From: Flavobacteriales bacterium
GTDB lineage: Bacteria; Bacteroidota; Bacteroidia; Flavobacteriales; Flavobacteriaceae
DNA: 6,282 nt
Reading direction: 5' to 3'
Assembly: GCA_002705485.1 (NCBI GenBank)
Contig: PAGT01000061.1
Span: 8,177 to 14,458 of the forward strand
The notes under the pieces were generated by a model. It was not told the DNA's origin. It worked only from the letters and a program-made list of their open reading frames with translations, and did not search any database. Shown piece by piece: positions 1 to 6,282 of the stretch. Positions within the stretch are counted from its first letter, which is position 1, and each line of letters opens with the position of its first letter. The position numbers and the translations under genes were made by a program.

Positions 1-644
1 GGTTGGTCTTTTTCCAAGTTATTTATAAAATTAATTCCAAAATCTGTATATCTTTCTGTAAGCAACGATTGATCAGGTTTAATTTCTATAATTTCGTTGT
101 CTAACAATACAGGTAATTTTTCTCTATTCATATCATTAGAGTAGGGGATTCCGAAATAAGTATCAAAACCTTGCTGAACAGGCAAAAAAGGAATTTCGTC
201 ACCCAAATGCCATTTTCCTGACATAGCGGTTGCATAACCTTTCTCTTTTAAAATTTCAGCTATTGTAATTTCGTTTGGATTCATACCTTTCCAACTTTTG
301 TTGTTAGCATTTCCTGAACCAAAACCACCAGTTCTTGGCCAAAGTACATTCACAACTCCAGTTCTAATAGGATATGAACCTGTTAATAAAGCAGCTCTGG
401 ATGGAGAGCAAGTTGACGAGGCATTTAAAAAGTTTGTAAGTTTAGCACCCCCATAACCCAAAGCATCAATATTTGGGGTTTTCATTGTCATAGACCCATA
501 TGAACTCAAGTCTCCATAACCTTGGTCATCAGTATATATTATAATAATATTAGGAAGTTGCCCCTTTACATTTTTTGATGATTTTTTATTGTTTTCACAT
601 GAAAAAAATGTGATAATTAAAAAAAGGGATAATAATTTTTTCAT
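1..644 (-). CDS. Type I (formylglycine-dependent) sulfatase, lipoprotein; N-terminal 214 residues only, cut by window edge
   Basis: Predicted to hydrolyse sulfate esters on a carbohydrate, anchored to a membrane in the cell envelope. I translated this frame by hand: ATG at 644-642, then 214 open codons to the left edge, so the C-terminal half is outside the window. Residues 1-16 form a lipoprotein signal peptide (MKK, hydrophobic core, FFSC with lipid-bearing Cys16). The sulfatase fold starts at about residue 31 (PNIIII), with metal-binding Asp39-Asp40. The maturation motif CSPSRAALLTG begins at Cys79, the residue oxidised to formylglycine, followed by Arg83. GKWHLG holds Lys144 and His146. 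The block FGIPYSNDM (about 164-172) resembles arylsulfatase A-like enzymes, but I do not assign a subfamily. The start lies 30 bases after the GH97 stop; the leader is A/T-rich with no Shine-Dalgarno site, which is normal in Bacteroidota. It is the fourth gene of the apparent operon. Family assignment is near certain; substrate is unknown. Confidence 0.95.
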   Translation of the reverse strand, partial: MKKLLSLFLIITFFSCENNKKSSKNVKGQLPNIIIIYTDDQGYGDLSSYGSMTMKTPNIDALGYGGAKLTNFLNASSTCSPSRAALLTGSYPIRTGVVNVLWPRTGGFGSGNANNKSWKGMNPNEITIAEILKEKGYATAMSGKWHLGDEIPFLPVQQGFDTYFGIPYSNDMNREKLPVLLDNEIIEIKPDQSLLTERYTDFGINFINNLEKDQ

Positions 645-674
645 TTTTAATGATATTTGTGTGGTTATAAATAA

Positions 675-3104
675 TTATTCAATATACTTAAATCTTATTG
701 CAGTTCCTCCGCCAGGTGCAAGTTTTAAATTTAGGACACTATCACTGGAAAAAGGAATTTGCTCAATTGACAAATCATATGGATTGCTGTCCCAATTAGC
801 ACCTTCCCCATCTTTATAAATTGTTGCAGTATAATTTTTATTTGGATCTAAAAAATTTGTAGATATGCTAAAATTTCTAGTTTTTTTATTTGTTATGGAT
901 CCCAAATACCAGTCTTCGCTGTTTTTATCTTTTCTTGCTACAGTAATGTATTCTCCTATTTCTGCATTAATTACTTTACTAAGTTCCCAGTCTACTGGAA
1001 CATCTTTAATGAACTGTAAAGCAGGTTGATCTTTATAATTTTCAATAAAGTCTGAGGCCATTTGCATCGGACTATATAAAACTAAGTAGTAAGCAAGTTG
1101 TTTGGCAAGGGTGGTATTTACTCTTTGTGTTTTTCCAAAAACATTAGATCCTATTTCATTAAAGTCTTCTTTAGAAGCTCTATATTTTTCATTGTGTTTT
1201 AATCCTAAATTGGGAATTGTTATTGAAAAGTCTCCTTTAATTTTTCCATTTTTAGATATTTCAATTGACCTGTTGTCCAGGTTTATTTCTCCAAGAATCC
1301 AAGTGTTATTATTATCTGTTGCAATGTCATGTGCAGCAATGCCCCAATCCCAAACACCCGGTTTCATCATTTCTGTAATTGACCAAATATAGGTAGTATC
1401 ATTATTTTCAATTTTGTATTCTAGAGACATTGGTTTAGTTTGCCAAAATGATTCTCCACCTTTATATCTTACATTAGTGTAGCCATTACCTTGATCATAA
1501 AAACTGATTTTAACTGGTATTTCATCACTTGATTCATTGTCTAGTTTTTGATATAGTAAATCGAAAATCCCAGGTGTGAAGTCCATAGGTGATTCCAACA
1601 TTCTGGTAAAAGGAAGTATTAGTGTATGATTTACTGGATTTCCTCCGTTGCCCCAAGCATTGTATTCCATTCCTCTTGCACCCTCTCTTGTCAACATATT
1701 TGGATAAGTACGTCTTTCACCAGTATCTTTTACTGGCTCGTGAAAATTAACTGCGACATTGTATTTAGCAGCTGTGTTCAGAACATCTCTGTAATAATTT
1801 ACAGCGTGCTGTCCATAATGATATTCTATTTTATCCATCATAGTCCCAACATGTCCAATTTTTGCATTTTGCATTCCGATTTTTTTCATAAGAGCGAATG
1901 CATCGTCTGCTTGAGCCATATAATTAAGTGTACTTGCACTTGTTTCATGATAAGCTTGTAATGATACTCCTTTAGATTTAGCATAGTTTTGGATTTCTGT
2001 CAAATTAAAATCAGGGGTTGTTTCGGTGTAACTTGTTGTTACTGTATCCCCGGGAAATAGTCCAGTAAATCCTGAAGAAATCCCCTCGATAAGCACCTCA
2101 TCGAACCCATGTTTTGATGCAAAATCTATGTATTTTTTTCCTCTTTTATTTGTAGCTCCATGCCTAAAACCTTCACCCCATGTCCATTTTCCTATGATCA
2201 TTCCCCACCATATACCAATGTATTTAGTGGGTTTGATCCAAGAAATATCAGATAATTTGTTAGGGGGGTTACAGTTCAAGTTCAAAAAAGATGAGACAAG
2301 ATCCTTAGCAGAATCAGTCACTTTAATTGTTCGCCAAGGAGTTTTAAATGGAACCGAAGCTCTAACTTTATCCCCATTAGACCAGGGTGCTAAGTCACAA
2401 TGTAACTTAGTTGAATTGGTTCCAGCAATTTGCATCGAAGAGTAGTTGGTTAGTGAGGCTTCATGAATGCTAACATGAGTCCCATCATCAAATTTCATTG
2501 TAAGAGGAGTGTGAACGGTATCGATTTCTGAAATTGAGGATTCTGTATATAGTTGTTCATATCTGTTTGGATCATAAGCTTTGATCCACCAAGATTTTGC
2601 ATCCTCCATAAAATCAAACTCTGTAATTTCATCTGATATTATTAGTTCTTTGGTTTCCCCTACTTTTTTGACATGATATCTAAATGCAATTCCATCATTG
2701 TAAGCTCTTATAATTATATCAAGTTTATTATTCTTTTCACTTATTGATTCAAAAGAAATGATAGCTTCAGTATAATTATTTCTTATCAGTTTTTGTTCTC
2801 CCCAAGGTTGTTCCCATGTTTGATCTACATTATTACTTTTTGCTTCCACATAATTAAAATCATCAATTAAAGACTGTCCGTTTTTAAATTTTATTCCTAA
2901 TTGCGACTTTGATATTAATTTTTTTTTGTTTCTGTTGAGTATATAAAATAATTTTCCCTCTTCGTTATGTAAGATGAACTTGTTTTTTCCATCCGGTGAT
3001 TTAACTTCAATTTGATGAAATATGTTGCCACATCCTAATGAGCTTATCAAAATTGAAACTAAAAAAAGTTTAGTTAATTCAAATCTTTTTAAAATGTTTT
3101 TCAT
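675..3104 (-). CDS. Glycoside hydrolase family 97, SusB-like inverting alpha-glycosidase lipoprotein with an insertion
   Basis: 809-residue GH97 enzyme, expected to release alpha-linked sugars (often alpha-glucose) from oligosaccharide non-reducing ends. Residues 1-25 look like a lipoprotein signal peptide ending SSLGC. The N-terminal beta-sandwich spans about 30-285 and includes the family HEA block (214-216). The catalytic barrel begins at YIGIWWGM (295-302). Glu387 (YHET), Glu456 (NFHEP), Glu474 and Glu480 (EGARGME) are spaced 69, 18 and 6 apart. This equals the spacing of SusB Glu439, Glu508, Glu526 and Glu532 as I recall it. A Gly in KIGHVG (415-420) sits where retaining members have the nucleophile Asp, so inversion is inferred. 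NTTLAKQLA and YSPMQMASD (663-684) close the barrel and a C-terminal beta domain follows. Residues about 521-654 appear inserted; most family members as I recall them are shorter. The start is 19 bases after the upstream stop, with a weak AAGG 8 bases before ATG. An alpha-galactosidase or other alpha-sugar specificity is possible. Confidence 0.95.
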   Translation of the reverse strand: MKNILKRFELTKLFLVSILISSLGCGNIFHQIEVKSPDGKNKFILHNEEGKLFYILNRNKKKLISKSQLGIKFKNGQSLIDDFNYVEAKSNNVDQTWEQPWGEQKLIRNNYTEAIISFESISEKNNKLDIIIRAYNDGIAFRYHVKKVGETKELIISDEITEFDFMEDAKSWWIKAYDPNRYEQLYTESSISEIDTVHTPLTMKFDDGTHVSIHEASLTNYSSMQIAGTNSTKLHCDLAPWSNGDKVRASVPFKTPWRTIKVTDSAKDLVSSFLNLNCNPPNKLSDISWIKPTKYIGIWWGMIIGKWTWGEGFRHGATNKRGKKYIDFASKHGFDEVLIEGISSGFTGLFPGDTVTTSYTETTPDFNLTEIQNYAKSKGVSLQAYHETSASTLNYMAQADDAFALMKKIGMQNAKIGHVGTMMDKIEYHYGQHAVNYYRDVLNTAAKYNVAVNFHEPVKDTGERRTYPNMLTREGARGMEYNAWGNGGNPVNHTLILPFTRMLESPMDFTPGIFDLLYQKLDNESSDEIPVKISFYDQGNGYTNVRYKGGESFWQTKPMSLEYKIENNDTTYIWSITEMMKPGVWDWGIAAHDIATDNNNTWILGEINLDNRSIEISKNGKIKGDFSITIPNLGLKHNEKYRASKEDFNEIGSNVFGKTQRVNTTLAKQLAYYLVLYSPMQMASDFIENYKDQPALQFIKDVPVDWELSKVINAEIGEYITVARKDKNSEDWYLGSITNKKTRNFSISTNFLDPNKNYTATIYKDGEGANWDSNPYDLSIEQIPFSSDSVLNLKLAPGGGTAIRFKYIE

Positions 3105-3123
3105 ATCAAGTGCCTTGAGGTTA

Positions 3124-4533
3124 TCAATTTGGTATGAAGTTCTGTATTACTCCACCATATGGAAATCCGTAAGTATCAATTCTTTCACTTAAAAATATCT
3201 GTTCGGATCTTTTTATAATTTCGGGATATAGTTTGGAAATATCGTTTGTTTCGGACTCATCATCTTTTAAATTATAGAGTTCAATACTTGAATCAACTCC
3301 ATATCTTACAGCCTTGAAATCCCCAATTCTAACAGACTGCCTAAAGCCCCCATCTGGAAGTTTTTGAAAAGAACCGCTTAACTGAAATTCCCAATTCAAA
3401 AATTCATGTTTCATTTGATCTTTATTAAATAGTGTAGGCAAAAAAGATATCCCTTTGTTTTGAATAGGTTTTTCAACTCCAATAATTTCAGCAAAAGTTG
3501 TCATAATATCTCTGAAACCTGAAATGTGGTCTGCAATTGAGCCAGGTAATATTTTGTCTTTCCAATATGCAATAAGTGGAACACGCAAACCACCTTCATA
3601 CAAATCTCTTTTACCACCTCTTAAATTTCCATTACTGTCAAAAAACTCCAATTGATGTCCATTTATATTATCATGATTAAAATGAGCTCCATTATCACTA
3701 GTGTACAATACAAGCGTGTTGTCAAGTTCATTTATTGATTCAAGTTTTTCTAAGAGTCTGCCAACTTGTTGGTCTTGTAGTGTTATTTTAGCGGCTTGTG
3801 CCTGTTCAACTTTGGGCCAATCTTCTTTTGCATACCAAAGTGTATCTCTGAGAGGTCCCTCGAAAGAATGAGGAGCTCTGTAAGACATAAAAAGAAAAAA
3901 TGGCTTGTCTTCGGACTTTTCTTCCAAAAACTTAAAAGCTGTATCAGTATAAAACGCGTCCTTGCAATCATGTTTATTGAAGTCATAAGGGAGTAGCTCC
4001 TCATTACCATTTAGCCAAAGTCCTTGTTTTTTGTATTTATCTGTTGAACCACCCCACTGTTCTTGAGCTGCAAAATCAAAACCATGGGAAAATGCCCAAG
4101 TTTCTGGTTGATCAGCAGTATCAAGATGCCATTTGCCAATAAATGCTGATTGGTACCCAGCTTCTTTGAACATTTCTCCTAATGTATATTCATTTTTGTC
4201 GAGTGCTATTTGTTCCCACACACTGTCTTTTACAAATGCAGCATTTCCTCTTATTGAAACATGGCTTGAGCTTTTTCCTGTCAATAAAACTGCTCTGGCA
4301 GGGGAGCAAACTGGGCTACCTGCATAAAAATCTGTAAACATCATACTTTTTTTAGCTAAAGAATCGAGGTGGGGAGTTTTTATAATCTTTTGACCATATG
4401 ATCCAAGTTCATTGTAACCTAAGTCATCAGCTAACAACAAAACAATATTGGGTCTCGTATCATTTTTATGTGAACAAGACACTAGAAAAAAAGTGATAAT
4501 TAAAGTTTTAATTATTGATTTATTAATGATCAT
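3124..4533 (-). CDS. Type I (formylglycine-dependent) sulfatase, lipoprotein, complete
   Basis: Complete 469-residue arylsulfatase-like enzyme, predicted to remove sulfate esters from a glycan in the cell envelope. Residues 1-20 form a lipoprotein signal peptide ending in the lipobox LVSC (Cys20). The alkaline-phosphatase-like sulfatase fold starts at PNIVLLLADD (28-37), whose Asp36-Asp37 bind the metal. The maturation motif CSPARAVLLTG starts at Cys76, the future formylglycine, with Arg80 after it. The rest of the active site is present: Lys134 and His136 (GKWHL), His222 (APHSF), Asp280-Asn281 (TSDNG) and Lys308 (GGKRD). The C-terminal subdomain contains a VRIGDFKAVR block (401-410) and an ELYNLKDD-type block (418-425) usual in bacterial sulfatases. 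Length is normal for the family and no key residue is missing. The start lies 24 bases after the esterase stop. It differs clearly from the other sulfatase here, so the pair probably acts on different sulfate positions or sugars (inference). Substrate is not readable from sequence. Confidence 0.96.
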   Translation of the reverse strand: MIINKSIIKTLIITFFLVSCSHKNDTRPNIVLLLADDLGYNELGSYGQKIIKTPHLDSLAKKSMMFTDFYAGSPVCSPARAVLLTGKSSSHVSIRGNAAFVKDSVWEQIALDKNEYTLGEMFKEAGYQSAFIGKWHLDTADQPETWAFSHGFDFAAQEQWGGSTDKYKKQGLWLNGNEELLPYDFNKHDCKDAFYTDTAFKFLEEKSEDKPFFLFMSYRAPHSFEGPLRDTLWYAKEDWPKVEQAQAAKITLQDQQVGRLLEKLESINELDNTLVLYTSDNGAHFNHDNINGHQLEFFDSNGNLRGGKRDLYEGGLRVPLIAYWKDKILPGSIADHISGFRDIMTTFAEIIGVEKPIQNKGISFLPTLFNKDQMKHEFLNWEFQLSGSFQKLPDGGFRQSVRIGDFKAVRYGVDSSIELYNLKDDESETNDISKLYPEIIKRSEQIFLSERIDTYGFPYGGVIQNFIPN

Positions 4534-4557
4534 AGTTCTGTAGCATGAATTTAATAA

Positions 4558-6282
4558 TTATTCTTTTGATCTGAAAGATGAAGCAGGAAGTCCTTCTTTG
4601 TTAAACAAATTAATTTCAAAATAATTTTTCCATCCCAGTCTAACCGACAAAGGTTTCGGAACTTTATTAGACCATACTAAGACCTTGTCGCCAGTAATTT
4701 TTGAATCAGCAGGATAATATTTATTGTCATTACCAGCTATTTCAAAATACTTTATTTTTTCATCTGGGCAATAAAGACCAGACCCTGTATGATCAAAAGA
4801 AATTAATGCCTTACCATTATTAAAATTGACAGAGTTGAAAATGGGTCCAGAATAAACTAAGCCCTCATAATTATAATCCTTATTCAATGCCCAAAGGGCC
4901 AACCGTTCTCCAACTTCTTTTTTCTTGGGCGGGTGAATCGATTTGGCATCACCAAGATCAGTTGTAATTGCCATGCCTACATTTGGTTTTGATAAGGTCA
5001 ACATTTGGCTTTCTCTAAGTTCAGCAGATGTTATTCTTTGAGAGTCTTCATTTCTTGAGTCATAGCCTGCAAAAGGTGCAATCTGGGCATAATAAAAAGG
5101 TAAGGTATCATTTTTCCATTGACTCCGCCAGCTATCAATTACTGCTGGAAATAAAGTTTTGTACTCTTCAGCCCGACGTTGGTTGGACTCCCCTTGATAC
5201 CAAATAAAACCTTTTAGATTGTATTTTGATACTGGTGCAATCATTCCGTTGTAAAGTGTTGTTGGTGAATTTGATTGGTGAGGCATTCGATCTGCTGAAG
5301 GAATAGCAATTTTCTCTCCAATTGTTTTCAAAATATAGAAATCACCAGCAGTTTGATAACAAATCATATTTAATTTCCATGTATCATTCAAGGAAATTAT
5401 TTTTTTATTTTCAAAATAAATACCCCTGCTTGGATCAGGATCAAGTCCTCCTTTTCCCCACACGTCAATCAATCTTATGCTAATTGAATTCTCCCCTTTT
5501 TTTAGTATGTCGCTTTTAAATTTATATTTTGTGGAAGCGACTCCCCAATATTCTTTTCTGCCAATCATTTTACCGTTTATGAATATTGTGTATAAATCAT
5601 TGGTTTCACCAATATCAAAAACCAACTCTAACTCAGTGATTTCATCAATAGTTAGCTGTTGTCTTATCCAACCTATTCCATTGAAATGATCTTTTTCAAA
5701 TGCATCATTAATGCCCTGGATATTGGTTTCAGTCCAGGATATGTCACTGAAACTATTTATAACAAATTCTTTATTCTTTTCATCAACCCATTTAAAATTT
5801 TTCACTCCAATCAAGCTATCTCTTCTTATGAACTCATGATTAGCTACCCAAAGATTATAGTCACTTTTGGGATCAATAGCAATTTCTAATCTTTTGGATG
5901 TGTCTTCAAAACCTTTAATTTTTTCAATGAAATCAGTTCTGGCCCAGCTCTCCGCAGGTGATCCACCCCAACTAGAGTGAATGAGTCCAATTGGAACTCC
6001 TAACTCTTCATGTAATTTTTTTCCAAAAAAATAAGCAACTGCAGAAAACTCGCTTATAGATTCAGGTGAACATACAATCCATTCACCCTCAACATTATCC
6101 TGAGGAGTGTAAGCAATGATCCTTTTGACCGTAAACATCCTGATTCCAGGAAAATTAGCATTCGAAATTTCTTCATCTGCCCCCTCAATTAATTCGTGAA
6201 CCCTAGCATATTTGAAACCTTTCATTGGCATTTCCATATTGGATTGTCCAGATGCTAGCCAAACTTCGCCTAAAAGAATATC
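4558..6282 (-). CDS. Sialate O-acetylesterase-like SGNH carbohydrate esterase (SASA family), 5' end outside window
   Basis: Predicted esterase removing O-acetyl groups from sugars, probably exported. The frame is open to the right edge: 574 residues plus TAA stop at 4558-4560. A Met at 6237-6235 could be taken for the start, but the 15 codons before it encode the family's first catalytic block, ending GQSNM with nucleophile Ser14 (window numbering), so the true start is upstream. Other blocks are GLIHSSWGGSPAESW (99-113), WYQGESN (361-367), and the C-terminal DLGD...IHPPKKK region with catalytic His450; its acid partner is probably Asp442 or Asp445. Between them, about 180-290, lies a beta-sandwich segment resembling a galactose-binding or beta-galactosidase jelly roll, usual in this family. 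Compared with family length, roughly the first 100 residues (signal peptide and beta-rich domain) are missing. It is the first gene seen in the operon. True sialic acid specificity is unlikely to be implied; xylan, fucan or other acetylated glycans are possible. Confidence 0.92.
   Translation of the reverse strand, partial: DILLGEVWLASGQSNMEMPMKGFKYARVHELIEGADEEISNANFPGIRMFTVKRIIAYTPQDNVEGEWIVCSPESISEFSAVAYFFGKKLHEELGVPIGLIHSSWGGSPAESWARTDFIEKIKGFEDTSKRLEIAIDPKSDYNLWVANHEFIRRDSLIGVKNFKWVDEKNKEFVINSFSDISWTETNIQGINDAFEKDHFNGIGWIRQQLTIDEITELELVFDIGETNDLYTIFINGKMIGRKEYWGVASTKYKFKSDILKKGENSISIRLIDVWGKGGLDPDPSRGIYFENKKIISLNDTWKLNMICYQTAGDFYILKTIGEKIAIPSADRMPHQSNSPTTLYNGMIAPVSKYNLKGFIWYQGESNQRRAEEYKTLFPAVIDSWRSQWKNDTLPFYYAQIAPFAGYDSRNEDSQRITSAELRESQMLTLSKPNVGMAITTDLGDAKSIHPPKKKEVGERLALWALNKDYNYEGLVYSGPIFNSVNFNNGKALISFDHTGSGLYCPDEKIKYFEIAGNDNKYYPADSKITGDKVLVWSNKVPKPLSVRLGWKNYFEINLFNKEGLPASSFRSKE

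Larger units (their letters stand above)
1..6282 (-). other. Putative four-gene operon, part of a polysaccharide utilisation locus
   Basis: The four genes run in the same direction with gaps of 24, 19 and 30 bases. I see no stem-loop followed by a T-run and no TAnnTTTG-type promoter in these gaps, so co-transcription is likely. The content (esterase, sulfatase, GH97, sulfatase) is that of a locus degrading a decorated polysaccharide. No SusC/SusD pair, sensor or regulator is inside the window, so membership of a full locus is inferred. Both ends of the operon lie outside. Confidence 0.75.

Noticed and set aside
595..613. Small inverted repeat TCACAT / ATGTGA with a 7-base loop near the start of the second sulfatase
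   Set aside because: The stem is only 6 bp, it lies inside the signal-peptide codons, and such short AT-rich hairpins arise by chance. It is not a terminator because no T-run follows in the transcribed direction after the stop of the upstream gene.
645..674. Possible promoter or terminator in the GH97-sulfatase gap
   Set aside because: The 30 bases are AT-rich with no stem-loop and no TTTG-type Bacteroidota promoter pair at suitable spacing; they look like ordinary intra-operon sequence.
589..819. Plus-strand open frame across the GH97/sulfatase junction, and other plus-strand open frames (for example 1102-1392, 1626-1961, 2128-2445, 5477-5689)
   Set aside because: They lie antisense to well-supported genes, have no recognisable domains, and their composition is what the reverse complement of AT-rich coding sequence gives.
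1720..1736. Inverted repeat CCAGTA / TACTGG with a 5-base loop inside the GH97 gene
   Set aside because: It lies in codons for conserved residues after the HEP block of the active site, so coding constraint plus chance explains it.
3783..4010. Minus-strand 75-codon open frame inside the complete sulfatase
   Set aside because: It is out of frame with a gene whose full active site is intact; it is a shadow frame, not a frameshifted or nested gene.
4485..4504. Near-identical short stretch shared by the signal-peptide codons of the two sulfatases (compare 601-621)
   Set aside because: The match is about 19 bases of low-complexity sequence encoding LIITFF in both. The rest of the two proteins is divergent, so convergence on a hydrophobic signal-peptide core is the simpler explanation than recent duplication or gene conversion.

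Overview
The window looks like part of a polysaccharide utilisation locus from a member of the Bacteroidota, most likely a marine member of the Flavobacteriia. The evidence is the AT-rich composition (roughly two thirds A+T by eye), the short Lys/Ile/Phe-rich lipoprotein signal peptides, the near absence of strong Shine-Dalgarno sites, and the enzyme families. The lineage is inferred from style and content; no marker gene is present.

All coding sequence lies on the minus strand, so the genes are transcribed from high to low coordinates. In transcription order they are: a sialate-O-acetylesterase-like SGNH esterase (4558-6282, its 5' end lies outside the window), a complete type I sulfatase lipoprotein (3124-4533), a complete GH97 glycoside hydrolase lipoprotein (675-3104), and the 5' part of a second type I sulfatase lipoprotein (1-644, cut by the left edge). 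The gaps are 24, 19 and 30 bases. I see no hairpin terminator or Bacteroidota-type promoter in them, so one polycistronic message is likely. Both ends of the window fall inside genes, so the operon continues in both directions. No stretch over 300 bases lacks a gene. I found no RNA genes, CRISPR array, mobile element or origin.

The four proteins fit one task. The esterase would remove acetyl groups, the two sulfatases would remove sulfate esters, and the GH97 enzyme would cleave alpha-linked sugars from the non-reducing end. This points to a sulfated and possibly O-acetylated alpha-glycan, plausibly algal, though the exact substrate cannot be read from this window. Both sulfatases keep the Cys that is converted to formylglycine, so they depend on a maturation enzyme encoded elsewhere. 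The GH97 protein carries the residue pattern of the inverting, SusB-like branch and has an unusual insertion of about 130 residues late in its catalytic domain, the most distinctive feature here. I did not find evidence of an undescribed biological system; the window is a coherent but familiar type of locus.
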